A stretch of DNA of 64,000 nucleotides from Pempheris klunzingeri (lineage: Eukaryota > Chordata > Actinopteri > Acropomatiformes > Pempheridae), in NCBI RefSeq assembly GCF_042242105.1, contig NC_092019.1:17839328-17903327 (forward strand). The letters are read 5' to 3'. Below the pieces are notes generated by a model. It searched no databases and was not told the DNA's origin. It saw only the letters and a list, made by a program, of their open reading frames with translations. How positions within the stretch are numbered: the first letter of the stretch is position 1; every line of letters starts with the position of its first letter. A program made the position numbers and the translations under genes. Below are positions 34,601 through 46,064 of this stretch, piece by piece.

Positions 34601-37600
34601 CTATTGGGATTGATTGTTGCCACCTTTCAAGTCTAAAAGACTAGTCAGCCCAAAATTTGCCATGTGAATGTTCTTGCGTGAAGTTGTAAGGCAGGAAATG
34701 GCATAAGTAGGGTTGTAAAAGATGGACTGCAGGGGCTGGGATAGCTAGTGGGTGAGCAGCAGTCCAGAGTTGTAAATGGCAAAGCATTTTATCAAACATT
34801 TTACTTGCACTCACTGCAGACAAATGGCATCCCTTCTTCTACTTGTATGATTTTTTGCCTGCAGTTGTAAAATAAGGAGATCAACAAACAATTTTCCTGA
34901 ATGAGCGGTCGGCGCCATGGGGTAAGAGAGGCAGGACTGAAGCAAATTTGTCTTGACTTGTTCCACGTAGAAATTAATGGGAAGCAAATGCGGTCTGACT
35001 GCACCATTAGCACAGTGTGTCAGAAATCTCCCATGACGTTTTTATGCCTCTGGCGCCGAGGCCAGGTCAAACTCACTGTGACATCACAACATCATAACGA
35101 CTTTGTGTTCAATCAGAATCAGCTTTGTTGGCCAAGCATGTGAACACAAACGCACACACATGGAATTCTACTCTTGGTGTGTTAGTTCATTGAGAGAAAC
35201 AAAAAAGATGTAGAGCAGAACAAGAACAGCAAAGCTAAACAGTCAAGTCAAAAGAATCTTATTTCTATATCACAAATGAAAAACATGCCTCAATGGGCTT
35301 CACAATCTGTACAGCAAACCTCTATTCTTCAACTTGAATGAGGAACAGTTCCTTTTAAAGTCTACATCAGAGTCTGAACAGTGGCTGTTTTTGAAAAAGT
35401 TTTATGTTTTTCCAACAGCAAGCGGCTAATGAGAGCACTATGGAGGAGGAACTGGGGTTGATTGGTGCCTCTGCTGAGGACACGGAGGCTGAACTCATCA
35501 GAAAGATCTGCGAGACTGAATTACTGGCTGGTAATAAAATAATTTCTGTTGTTTTTCTGCCCTATAAAGGCAGGGTCTGCAACATGTTTTAGAGGCACTT
35601 TGTAGTAATTTAACAGACACAGACACTGGATTGTTTTTTTTGTCAAAGGACTAATAAACTTGTCCAATCATTTCATGCGGACCGAACGACATGATTGCAC
35701 AGCCAACCTGCCTGTCTACCTACATCACTGTACAGCATTTCTTCACACCTGCCTAAAACTTTTGCAAAGTAAAAAAGCTTTCAAATATGTAATTGTTTAT
35801 TTTCATCAATTTACAAAATGCACAGTGAGCAAACAGAAGAAAAATCTTAATCAAGGTAATATTTGGTGTGACCGAGAAGAATTGATGCAGTCTTGAAGGC
35901 GAAGGGTGGTCACACCAAATATTAGCTTGATTAAGATTTTTCTTCTCTTTGCTCACTTTGCATTTTGTAAATTGATAAAATATATTTTTGAAAACATTCT
36001 CACTTTACAGCATTTCTTCACACCTGCCTTTTTGCGCAGTACTGTAAGAACCTGTGTGCATGCTGCAAATACACCCATTGTGCATCACCAGTCTTTCACA
36101 CTGCTAAAGATAGTGAGCTAGTAGTGCAAGAATAGTAGGAAAAAGTGCAGTAAAAATTTAGATTACATCTCAGTCACAGTCCGTCTGTAGCGAATTACAA
36201 GCACAAAGCATACACCCACTGAGCAGAAGAATGAGAGAGAGAGCTACTGCTGACTGGGACTTGTTTAGTGAGCTAACTGCACAAAGCACAGAGTTTCTTT
36301 ATCAGACAAACTGAGAGAGGCTGTCAGTCAGCCGTTGTGCACACAGCCAGCGTGGATCCCAGCGGCGGCAGTGGCTGGTCGTCTCATTACTGTCATGGAA
36401 TCGTCCTTCAGCAGTAACGTTAGTTAGGCAGAGTGTGTCCATGTGTTGTGCGGGAGTGACTTTAGAGGAAAGCCTTGGGGGGCGGGGGATATTTTCAGTT
36501 GGATACTTTCAAAATCTTGCTAGTCTTGCTGGTGTCTCCAATGTCGCAGACTCTTCCTTTTTAAGATGAATATAAAACCCACTCGCCACCAGATTTTGAT
36601 AATGTAATGTTTTTTTATATACTACTTAATCATATTCTCCACACCCTCCTCTCCTTGTCGGTTTAGAGGAGAACCTGCTGTGTGCATTCCTTCCCCTGCT
36701 GGTGAGAGTCTGCAGCTCCCCAGGACGATATTCCCACCCACAGCTCACCACTGCTGCCTGCCTGGCACTCTCTCAATATATGATGATAAGGTAAACGCAC
36801 TGCCTGTCCCCATGTTCTTTCACCATCCATGTACTCAGTCGTCAGTATATGACATACACCTAGTTAGAACTAATGCAGTCTAATACAACAGTCCTGCACG
36901 GAATCCTGCCCTCATGAAGGTTATAATGTTCAGAGTGGTGTTTATTTTCAGTCTGCAGTTTAGAGTGCTGTTTTTGTTCACCCCATTTAATCAATGAGAA
37001 TAGGCTAAATAATCTTTCTATATAACCTTCATCAAGTTGAAATTTAGTACAGACTGTGCATTAGTTTTAGCTAAATGTGCCTAATAAACTGGCAACTGAG
37101 GATATGTAGAGCTACAGATTAATCGTTCTTGCTTTCTCAGTCTCCTATGATATTTATTATCTTTGGGTTTTGTACTGTTGGTCGCACAAATACAGCAATT
37201 TGATAGCGTCAACTTGGGCTCTGGGAAATTGTGACATTGTGCCGTTAGCTGACACTTTATGGGCCAAACAAGCACCACATATGACTTTTCTTCAGGAAAC
37301 GTAACTGCAAACAAGACTGGCCTGAATTAGTGAGATAACTTTTAATGCTGTTATGTCTTGACCCCTTACGTCAGCCCATCGGTGTGTGAAGAAAACATTC
37401 GACTCATGTTCACGGTGCTGGAGCGCTCTACTCTCCCTGTGGTCAGGGCCAATGCCATAATAGCCTTGGGAGACCTCACCGTCCGCTTTCCCAACATTTT
37501 GGAGCCATGGACACAGAATCTGTATGCCAGGTAATGTAACGACATATTCAATTAAATCAGCTCAGTAACACAAAATGAATTTGTCACGGTATCAGCTCAT

Positions 37601-40600
37601 TCTCATCACCCACACCACACACACACACACACACAAATTGATGCTCTTCCAATTAGATTCACATCATCATCATCATCAACCGTAGATTTTGTTTAGCATT
37701 TTCCACGGAAAATTATGAGGAACAACCTACGCCCGATGGCTCAGCTGAGTGGGTGTAATATAAATGATGGTTAATCTCGACAGCATTTCCCCCTCTGCTT
37801 ACACACTTGAGCCATCTTCATCCGGATCCCACTGCCACCATGTTCTCAGCGTGTTGTTCCTCTCAGCCACTGAAGTGTTGCGGCTGTCACAATGCTCCAC
37901 TGAGCCACATGATGGGAAAAGTTTACTCTTTCCATCACAACTTTTTAATGGCGGGGAAACAAAGTTTGAGATGATCTATGTGGGCAAACTCCGATATCTG
38001 CCTTGTGCTCTGACCTCTGCGGTCGCTGTGGAAACCAGCCAGCGTTTCATGGCTAGTCGAAGGCCCCCCCCCCCTCCATGGGATGGAGCGGTGGACCGCC
38101 CCAGATGAGGGCACTTTTAGTCTACGAACAGCTTAATTACTAGTGTGTTACAGATGGTGACTAGAACCAATAACTAGTGTGTTGTAATTATACAGAGCGG
38201 TTGGATGAACAGAAGGGAATAATTTCGGGTGAAGTCAAAGGTTTTATGTATCTAGGTACGCTTTCATTTTAAAGACACTTAATGGTTTCTGTTCAGTTCT
38301 CCTACATGTAGTTACTTAATTTCCCTACAGCCAACTTAGAAGCTGAAGCTGTTTGAAGTGTGCTTGTAATTATAATGGTTGATAATGCTCACATTGAGGT
38401 GTTTCAGATATGTAAAACATTCTGTTCTCTTTTTTTTTTTTTATGTCACTGCCATTCTAGTGTTTTCTACCTGATAAGTGTTTCATAGTGTTCCCTAATT
38501 GTCTCCCACACACCAACACCTCCACTGTTCTCGAGGCTGCTGCCCTGGAGCCTACTGATAAGCACATTAAGAATTAATTACCCTGTTCATTGCTGTTGTA
38601 AGCTCCTGCATTGGCATGTGGAAGTGCCATGTACAATTGTGTGATCCTCTGCCAGGAGTCCTGCTCTCTGGCATAAATGAGAAATGGTTAATGAGTTTCT
38701 TTTGTTCTGCGGTTTTGGGTGAGGGTAAGTCTAAATTGGCCTCAGGATCCTATCAGATTGCCCTGCCACAGCCCGTCCAATCCTATTGTATTCAGCCGAG
38801 GCTGTCAGTTGTTTGGTTTCAGTAGCGTTCTGCCTAATAACCCAGCCTTTACAGAAACCTTAATTGACTACGACTGCTCAAATGGCAAGAATACTTACCA
38901 ACACACACAGACTGACACATCTCAACAATGATTGCGTTGTTTGCCATAAAATTGTGGCGACTGAAACTTTGGAGATCCCTTCAACTTTCAACATCTACTG
39001 GAACGATTTGGCACAAAACTTTGTGCAGACGTCCCTGTTTCCCAAAAGATGTGTCCTAGTGACTTTTCATGTAGCCCAAACATACAAGTTCACATGCATG
39101 GGTTAGAGTGAAATGTCTCGCTAACTGGATGGATTGTCATGAAATTTGGCTCAGATATCCATGTTCCTTACAGGCTGAGATGTATTGACTCTGATTTTTC
39201 AGTACAATTATGATAATTTATTGTGTGCTGAGAAATGCTTGTCAGGGGCTGCGAGCTATCAAAGTTCAGAAAGAAACATCCGCCATTATCGTTAAGAGTT
39301 TGTCATTTATTGAGAGGATGACTGAAGACTCAGTCTTTGTTACTGAAGAGGTAGAAAATGAATCGGTCAGTAATTTCACATGCTCCTCTCCTTCAGGCTC
39401 AGTGACGAGGTTCCTTCAGTGAGGCAGACGGCTGTGACAGTTCTTACTCAGTTGGTGCTTAAGGATGTGCTCAAGGTCAAAGGCCAAGTGAGCGAAGTGG
39501 CTGTGCTGCTAATTGACCCTGAGCCCCACATTACCAGCCTGGCCCTGAACTTCTTCAATGAGCTGGCCTCCAAGGTACACACACACTTGCACCCCAGAGC
39601 CCTTAATGGAGGCTGGGTATAATTGGGAGGTTTTGTTTTTTTTTTAACTCTGTTCTTCACGTTACTTGTCAGGACAATGCAATCTACAACCTGCTCCCAG
39701 ACATCATCAGTCGCCTGTCCGACCCAGAGAGAGGCATGACCTCAGAGGACTTCACTACCATCATGAAGTGAGTTTGTGTGGTGTATCAATATGTGTCTGG
39801 TCCCATTTGCTGCCTCTGTCCACACTGAGCAGGACTTAGCAGGCTCGGGACAAATCGGGAAATTTGACAGCTTTGCTATTGTAGAGCTGTGTTTGATCCG
39901 TGTGTGTGTGTGATTTCTCAGGCAGCTATTCTCCTACATCACTAAAGAGAGGCAGACCGAGTCTCTGGTTGAGAAACTGTGTCAGCGCTTTAGGACTGCT
40001 AAGTGAGTACATCTCCACCTCCCTCATCTTCACACCTCTGACCTGCATCTTTTGAGTTTTTTTTTTCTTTTTTTTTTCCCTTTTTATATTTCCCTGCTAA
40101 TTTCTGAGTCTGTCCTGCAGTATTTCATTTGTGCCAGATGCAGGGGAGGATGCATGAGTAATTAGTGGGTGTTTTCGGTATGTGAAGAGAGCTTGACAAT
40201 TAAAAGGGTTCACAGTTCAGTTCACCTACACTGACATCTTATTCACTCATTTTTGTCATGGAAACTGTCTTCCCATATAGTTGAGGAACGTAGACCGAAC
40301 AATTGGCATGGCCTAGCTTCAGTCTGCCTCTGATTCATGCTTCATCCATACTCAAAGGAAGGACATTTTATATTACACAATGGCAAAGTGAATTTAGATA
40401 TAAGAGGTTCCTGGAAAATGAGATTTAGTCCAAATGCCAGGGCAAGGCCATATTCATCAGTAATGAGCTTTTATGTTGAGGGTCTCGAATCTGTATGCGT
40501 TTCATAGTTTCTGATCACGTTTAGTCCCAAATCCTTATGACCCTCATTCTACTTCTCCCCTCAGGACGGAGCGTCAGTGGTGTGACTTGGCCACGTCTCT

Positions 40601-42187
40601 GTCTCTGCTGTCCATGTGCGAGCGTGGTTTTAAGAGGCTGCAGGAATGCTGGGAGTGTTACAGCGACAAGTTAACCGAGCCTGGAGTCTACCAGCCTCTG
40701 CTCTCCATCACCGCCAAGCTCCGCCGTGGGGCCAAAACCCAGTTTAAGGTGCCACTTGCATCTCTATTTCTAAGTGGATGTTTTTGTTTAATACGTTTGC
40801 TTTGAGTTTACTGATGGTGGCTTCGGTTCCCCAGGCCCAGGTGGATGAGTTTGAAAAGCGGCTCACTGCGGTTCACACACGGGGACTGGAGAATGTAGAA
40901 AGTCCTGAGATGGAAGAGGAGAACCAACGGGAAGGAGGATCCACCGAGAAGACAGCCACACGCACACCTCTGCCCACCAGAGGCCGCTCCAAGGCGAAGA
41001 GAGGTCAGTACTACTGAAGCCGAGAGTTTCGCTGTCACGTGTCCTGTTGTGTGTAAATGACCACGCAGGAAATAAAAAAACTAAACATGTTTTTGTTACA
41101 GGTCAAGCAAAGCCTTCAGTTTCCAGCCACGGCGATGACAGTTTTGTGACGCCTCAGAAGTCGCGCAAGTCCAAGAAACCTGTCATCACCTTCAGCAGTG
41201 ATGAAGAGGAGGACGAGGAGGGTGAGTGCAGCCACTTCAATGAATCAACATTTCACTATTGGTGAAAACTGATTTTAAGGATTCTTCTTCCTTTCAAATT
41301 ATTCTAATTTTTTACATTTGATCAGTTGTTTGGAATTTTGAAATAGTTTCCTCAACCTGCGTCTGAACACGTTTTATCTAATGAACAATTATTCATTAAA
41401 ATTATTTTTTTTATGAATTGTTTGGCCAGTAGTAACAAATGCACTTCATACTTGTTGATATTCACTTGACTATGACACAACGATAAATCAACGCGTACTC
41501 ACATTTTCAAAGCTGGAATGAGGGAATGTTTGGCGTCTTCTTTTAAAAATGATCACACACCATTAACTGATTATCAAAATAGCCTCCCATTATTACTCTG
41601 AATTAATTTCTCAACTAATAGTTTTAGCTGATATAGATAGATAGATAGATAGAGCGATAGATGGAGATATAGGTAGAACATCGTTATTTTGGCTTAAGTC
41701 AGTAACACACTTTAGATCAATACAACAAAGCTCAGTCTTTGGTGCACTGAGCTGAACACACTCTTCATCTAAGAAGCTTTAAGACTGTCTGTCTGCACCT
41801 CAGGTGCTCTTAAAAGTAAGATGGGCAATGCAGCAGCACTAATCTAAGATCTGGGCAGAGATTTGATTTGAAAGAAATAACCACTGTTTTTTTATTAGTG
41901 TTTACGCAGGATGAGCCTTTCTTTGTATATTCTCCTAATTAGATTATTATGATGCACTGAAATACCCTTTAAAAAAAATTACTCTGGACTCTGAATCATT
42001 CCTGAGTCGTTCCTTCTCCAAATCTTCTCTAATGCCTTTTTGACAGGTCTTATCTTGCTTCATGAACTTCTAAAACTTCAAATGTTTTTTTTTTTCTCCA
42101 TCAGATGCTGTAATGGCGGAGAATGAGACCCCCAAAGTGACGACACCCATCGCCCGCACGTCCCGACGAGCTCGCCTCAGAAACTGA
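22636..42187 (+). CDS. ncapd2: Condensin complex subunit 1 (CAP-D2, HEAT-repeat subunit of condensin I)
   Basis: Thirty-one coding exons join in frame, first 22636-22753 and last 42105-42187, giving 1399 residues against 1401 in human. CAP-D2 is the HEAT-repeat subunit of condensin I, which with SMC2/SMC4, CAP-H and CAP-G compacts mitotic chromosomes. Recognisable blocks are GGINQYVVQ, RSQGPLCILEHFDT, YKLLENPTISH, HLLGVIIKKYNH, GEVIREIGQKS, VRMLP-type HEAT helices, MVDASLGTIQCLEEI, TMEEELGLIGASAEDTEAEL, VKGQVSEVAVLLIDPEP, NAIYNLLPDIISRLSDPE and KERQTESLVEKLCQRFR. The C-terminal tail is Ser/Thr/Arg-rich, with DDSFVTPQ and ETPKVTTP, likely Cdk1 sites, as in the family. Several introns are long and repeat-filled, and introns 4, 8 and 11 host scaRNA genes. 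Confidence 0.97.
23423..23749 (+). ncRNA. scarna10: U85/SCARNA10-type composite C/D-H/ACA scaRNA, copy A (ncapd2 intron 4)
   Basis: The ends form a GCCC/GGGC stem (23423-23426 with 23746-23749) around the C box core TGATGA (23429-23434) and the D box CTGA (23742-23745). Before the D box, CTTTGGTAAT can pair with U5 snRNA loop I so that the fifth base upstream of the box faces C45. An H/ACA hairpin carries pocket halves AATCTT (23503-23508) and GTAAGGG (23539-23545), which flank U5 U46, followed 14 nt after the start of the second half by an H box ACAATA (23553-23558). U85 guides exactly these two U5 modifications and is hosted by NCAPD2 in human. This copy is the most diverged of the three and its C box has C instead of a purine at the first position. 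Its 3' end lies 84 nt from the next exon, so release from the spliced intron is expected. Confidence 0.85.
25895..26188 (+). ncRNA. scarna10: U85/SCARNA10-type composite C/D-H/ACA scaRNA, copy B (ncapd2 intron 8)
   Basis: The terminal stem is GCCC (25895-25898) with GGGC (26185-26188). The C box is GTGATGA (25900-25906) and the D box CTGA (26181-26184), preceded by the U5 C45 guide CTTTGGTAAT (26171-26180). A perfect 12-bp long-range stem joins 25935-25946 (GAGAGCTGGGTT) to 26130-26141. Inside it the first H/ACA hairpin has pocket halves AATCTT (25969-25974) and GTAAGGG (26005-26011) for U5 U46 and an ACA at 26019-26021. A second hairpin (26040-26071) is followed by ACA at 26087-26089. This is the architecture of U85: an H/ACA domain nested between C and D boxes. 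It acts in Cajal bodies as a guide RNA and is not translated. Confidence 0.9.
27090..27389 (+). ncRNA. scarna10: U85/SCARNA10-type composite C/D-H/ACA scaRNA, copy C (ncapd2 intron 11)
   Basis: The layout equals copy B: GCCC (27090-27093) with GGGC (27386-27389), C box GTGATGA (27095-27101), D box CTGA (27382-27385) after the same U5 C45 guide, pocket halves AATCTT (27164-27169) and GTAAGGG (27200-27206), and a long-range stem 27130-27140 with 27332-27342. The second hairpin pairs ATTATTCC (27237-27244) with GGAATAAT (27261-27268), followed by ACA at 27285-27287. In copy B the same hairpin uses different but again complementary bases, which argues that the fold is under selection. The first 145 nt are almost identical to copy B. 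Confidence 0.9.
29552..29635. repeat. Second copy of the AATTC / GTATAGCCCAATATCAC repeat
   Basis: This short fragment in ncapd2 intron 14 matches the opening of the large repeat in nop2 intron 7, including ATAGCCCAATATCACAACAG and the later GTGCTTTACAAAGTT. It is probably a truncated insertion of the same family. Confidence 0.65.
30565..30725 (+). ncRNA. Possible decayed scaRNA10-like copy (ncapd2 intron 17)
   Basis: A segment with TTTGACTGGC, TAATTTTGG and then AAGTGACTCAGC resembles in order the corresponding parts of copies B and C, but the pocket half GTAAGGG and the D-box guide are absent. If related, it is a non-functional relic. Low confidence, by eye only. Confidence 0.25.
32706..33023. 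mobile_element. hAT-type MITE with perfect 8-bp target duplication
   Basis: A 302-bp element (32714-33015) starts TAGGGATGTGC and ends with the inverted counterpart of TAGGGATGGGC. It is flanked on both sides by ATCGTGCA (32706-32713 and 33016-33023). Eight-base target duplications with such ends mark non-autonomous hAT transposons; no transposase frame is present. The perfect duplication suggests a fairly young insertion. It sits 18 bases from the splice acceptor of ncapd2 coding exon 19. Confidence 0.8.
35111..35175 (-). repeat. LINE-tail-like repeat fragment
   Basis: AATCAGAATCAGCTTTGTTG followed by GGCCAAGCATGT and ACATGGAATTC resembles a common fish repeat end in reverse orientation. 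The short AATCAG repeats correspond to the LINE-type tail on the minus strand. Confidence 0.4.
35731..36029. mobile_element. Foldback-type non-autonomous element in ncapd2 intron 22
   Basis: Two arms of about 70 bases (35804-35873 and 35908-35976) are near-perfect inverted repeats around a 34-base centre. Outside them, the segment beginning TACAGCATTTCTTCACACCT occurs twice in the same orientation (35731-35754 and 36006-36029). The RNA or single-strand DNA could form a long hairpin. It has no coding content; the family is not assigned. Confidence 0.6.
41633..41653. repeat. (ATAG)n microsatellite
   Basis: About five tetranucleotide units lie in the last ncapd2 intron, followed by degenerate units. 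Confidence 0.85.
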
Positions 42188-42355
42188 TATGTTGTTCTGT
42201 CTGTCTTTTTATTTCTTGGTTTCCTTTTTAATCTTTTATCTGTAATTTGAATTTTAGCATATTTTTTTACTTTTTAATCTTTTTTGTGTATTTTTAAAGA
42301 GATTTGGTCTTTAACAGTAGCCTGAGGACGTATGACACAGAATCAAGATGTCTTT

Positions 42356-42361
42356 AATAAA
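42356..42361 (+). terminator. Polyadenylation signal of ncapd2
   Basis: An AATAAA hexamer 169 bases after the stop codon. Confidence 0.65.
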
Positions 42362-43780
42362 CTTGGTTCTGGTTTTGATAAGAACTCGACAGCTGTCTGT
42401 CTCGGTTTGAGCTGCGTCACTCACCGGCCTCTGCACGCCTAAGACTGCTCCAGAGGCTGACATTAACAAATGTGTGAAGGGTTGGGTGTCCGCTGGGTTA
42501 TGTCAAGTAAATTTATACCATCATTACAAGCACCTTTGAATGTCTGCTTGTGTTATGTGTTTGGACAGCGGTGTTTAATGGGTTGTCACAGCTTGGCCTG
42601 ACAGAATTACTACCCCACATGCTTCTCCACTTCATCTTCCTCAATTTTCTCGTCCTTTCTTAGAGCATTTTCTGCCATATCGTCTTCATCAGATGAGAAA
42701 TACTCTCGCTCTATTCCTCACCAGGCTGTTTATTTACAATCATGTTTTGTTTTTGTTTTTTTCCCCTCCCGTCTGACACAGTTGTTGCCTAGTTGGCCGC
42801 CTCTGTTCGCCTGTAATCAATCTCTTTTGTAGGTCTCCCTCCGCTCTCTGCCTCCCTCCCATCCTCCTCCTCCTCCTACTTTCCGTTGCCTACTTTTCCT
42901 CTTACAGCGCTCCTCTTCACTGGCATCTCATGCACAGTAGTTTAACCCCCCTCCCTCCCCCTTCCCTCATCGCTAATCTCTCTCCTTTTCGCCTACTCCC
43001 TCTCCCACACATTGTCCTCTCCGAAAAAGATGAGAGGGGTGCATTTCTGTATGTGTGATTGATATGTTATATAAAGACACTTGCCAACAACAGGCTAACA
43101 GTATGATTGCAGCAGCACTTGGGTTTTATCTGAGGATAAATTGAAGTTAAATGTATTCAGTGGATGCTAACATGAGTACATTTGCTCTGTTCATAACTTT
43201 ATTTTGTGCCACACATAGATGAATTCTGTTTTCTCGTGCTAGGTATGGAAACATCACATTTTACTCACAGAAACGACCTTTTTTCCCCAAGAAATATTTT
43301 CTTTTTAAAGATTGCACAGCCGGTACGTGACGAACATTTGTAATTGCAGGGGTTTATTTACTTGAAATAATCAGAGGCTGCTGAACTTTGAGGTCGGTGT
43401 GTTGAATCGTGCAGCTCCTGCTAGTGTTGTAATTTGGAGGCAGGGGGTACAGGGAGCAGATGGCACTGACAGACTGTAACTTACCCAACAGAGAGGGGAG
43501 GTCAGTGCATGCTGGGAAAGACCAGGAGACAAAGGGGAGAGAGTGAGGCTGATATGCAGGAGTAACATTGTTACCACGTGGGAAATGTATAATTCAGATT
43601 AAGTCGTGACATAAAACACGTGAATCTTTCCAGCCAGCTGACTTCATAACTCACAGGTCTCATTGATAAGGCATTAGCTGGCTGTTGCCCTCTAACCTTG
43701 CTTTGTGTGGTGCACTGGCATCAGTGTGGCTTACAGAGTGCACAGCACACAGTCACCTTGGCAATGACAGTCGCTCTTTC
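42362..43780. other. Spacer between ncapd2 and the CNP gene
   Basis: It contains a pyrimidine-rich tract (about 42765-43000, many CTCC and CCTCCT runs) and otherwise ordinary AT-rich sequence. No gene is seen. Confidence 0.4.
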
Positions 43781-43788
43781 CAAGGCTA

Positions 43789-44114
43789 TGACATCACTCC
43801 AAAGAAAAGGAGATGAGGAGGAGGAAGATGCAGTGGTGAGGGGAGGGGAGGGGGTCGTCTCTGGCTCTACAAAACCTCTGCAGCATCCCAGTTGATGCCC
43901 CAATGTTCAGCTTCTGCCAAGAGGACAGACGCAAGAGGAAGAAAAATCATCCTTTCAATTCCATCACAGCGCGAGGAGTAGGAGGAGTCAGCCGAGTGAG
44001 ATAGTGATGCTCCCAGCAGGTGCCAGCAAGTGAGAGGTAGCCGAGAGACCGAGAACAAGGGGGATGGAGAAGAGTCTGTGAGCAGACGACACCCAGAGCT
44101 CTGAGAGAAAACAG
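43789..44114 (+). promoter_or_regulatory. Likely CNP promoter and noncoding first exon
   Basis: A CRE-like TGACATCA lies at 43789-43796 and a GGGGAGGGGAGGGGG tract near 43841-43855. A noncoding exon probably ends at 44114, where a strong donor GTGAGT follows. The matching acceptor ends at 44890 (CTTCGCAG), 53 bases before the ATG. Boundaries of transcription are inferred. Confidence 0.4.
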
Positions 44115-44943
44115 GTGAGTTCCCTCTGAAATGGTTCGATGTTCGTGTCAGATTTTTACTCTTAATCTTATAGTTACTAGCAATGATGGTAAGAAGAGGA
44201 AACAGAGAAGCCAGTTAAATTAAGATTAGTTATAACTACAAATGGAGCTGCATACAATCTGTTTTTAAAGAAAGCTACACATTTTGTGGAAAGTGCATTT
44301 CTACTACTCTTACTGTCTTAAAGCCTGAAAGCAATCTTAAGTATAGTTATAAAGTGCGAGATCTACATTTTCCATCAGTGACTTTAATTTTTTGGACAAT
44401 TGGCCATAAAATTCTCAATTTTGCAAAGGATGCCATCAAATAAGTACTTTTAAGTCACTAAGTGACCCTTAAAATTGTGAACTATTTAATGCAGCTGAAA
44501 GTTTTCCTCTTGAACTAATAAGGGAAACTTTAACAATTTATAATAATTGTATCCTGATTCTGTTTTGTCCACTTTTTTTGTGTGGCTATTTTGATCTAGA
44601 TTCTTAAACCTTACAAGGATTGCTAGATGCCCTGTATACACTACATGTGTTACGTTCCTCATCTGAATGAAATGATGTTCATCAGTGTGGTGCTTGTTAA
44701 ATATCTGATGAATGAAAAATGATTGTGGATTGGCTAAATGGTGTTGGTAAGATGTTTTACTATCAAAACGATGACAAGTCGCCTTCAAAAATATTATTTC
44801 AAGACCGACAGACTAAAATGTTGCACACTAAGTCATTTTAATGTAATAAAATCATTATATAAAATCATTTTATCTTTGTTGTCTTCGCAGCCGGTGTATT
44901 TACAGTCCTGTTCCAGTTTTTCCTGTCCATCATCTCTGCTGCC

Positions 44944-45567
44944 ATGCTGTGTCCTGTGCTGCTTTGTGCCACTCTGCTCCTCCTGACACCTCTGGAGATC
45001 ACGGAGGCTCGTGCACTGCACCCGTCTCCTGATGCTGTGCAGGTAGGGAGGGAGAGGAAGGACAAAAGAGAGGGGAAAAAAAAAGGAAGATACGAGTAGA
45101 TTGAGTAGGATTCAGAGTGGATGGAGGATATGAGGAAATAGTCCAGAAGGCAGGGAGAGAGAGCAGGAAAGAATAAGAAGAGAGAGTAATGAAATGTATC
45201 ACTGATTGAATTATTCTCCCTCGTACACTCCCTGGTGATTAAATTTAATCTGTCTTCCCCTTTTTTGTAGTTTATGGAGCAGTTTCTGGAACGCTACAAT
45301 GACCTTTTGACCCTGGACGACCTGGAGAACCTGTTGAACAGCCAGCCGGAGGAGCAGTCCACCTTCTCCTCGGGGATCAAAGCGGCCGAGTACCCCAAAT
45401 GGGCTGACGCACAAACGCAGGCGGAGACCCCCTGGCTGCGCCTGCTGAAGGGGGCTCTGGCCAATCAGAAGCGAGCAGAGCCGGACCGGTCACGGAGGGG
45501 ATGGAACCGAGGATGCTTTGGGCTGAAACTGGACCGGATCGGGTCCATGAGTGGACTGGGCTGTTAG
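44944..45567 (+). CDS. nppc: C-type natriuretic peptide precursor (CNP-1 type)
   Basis: Two coding exons (44944-45042 and 45271-45567) give a 131-residue prepropeptide. It starts with a hydrophobic signal peptide (MLCPVLLCATLLLLTPLEIT, cleavage probably near EARA). The proregion holds FLERYNDLLTLDDLENLL. The C-terminus ends exactly in the hormone ring CFGLKLDRIGSMSGLGC, with two cysteines forming the 17-residue ring and no extension, the hallmark of CNPs as opposed to ANP/BNP. Upstream basic residues (RSRR) offer a furin-type site before GWNRG. CNP binds the guanylyl cyclase receptor NPR-B. Fish have several CNP genes; this ring and the position between ncapd2 and gapdh fit CNP-1. The symbol is used in the broad sense because the paralogue name cannot be proven here. 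Confidence 0.93.
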
Positions 45568-46058
45568 TGGAGGGCAAATAAAGACTGATGACATCCTTCT
45601 TAGAGTGTAATAAGGAAAAACACACATGCGTTCCCATGCAGTGAAGGATGTTCACATGCGTGTAGACTACATGTAGTATGGTGCAAACTTACATTATTGC
45701 TAATGTGGTTTCATCCAGCGTAGGTACCATAGATCAGATGCTTCACACTTTTGTGGCTGTTTGAACAAGCAGCTGTAGTTTATTCCATGTGTAAGTATTA
45801 AACTGAACATTAGAACATGTGAGCTATGTTTACATCAAATGATCATCTTTGACTGTCAGGCTTGTTTTTTGTTTGTTTTTTTTAAAGTAATTTGGCACTT
45901 TATGTATTTCTAGCTGTGCTTACAGTAACTGTAAGTGTTTTAGACATTTTGCGGCCAGAAGATCGTGTTTAAAATCAGTTGTATAATGGACGGGGATATT
46001 AAAGTGATTGCACCTGTAATTCCTGCTCTCTGTTTTTATGTTTACTTATGATTTGCAT

Positions 46059-46064
46059 GAATAA
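46059..46064 (+). terminator. Candidate polyadenylation signal of the CNP gene
   Basis: An AATAAA hexamer (GAATAAATGG context) about 490 bases after the stop. An earlier AATAAA at 45577-45582 lies only 10 bases after the stop, which would be unusually close but is possible. Confidence 0.4.

Noticed and set aside
37733-37760. tRNA A-box-like TGGCTCAGCTGAG in a ncapd2 intron
   Set aside because: No B box or cloverleaf follows; at most a SINE relic.
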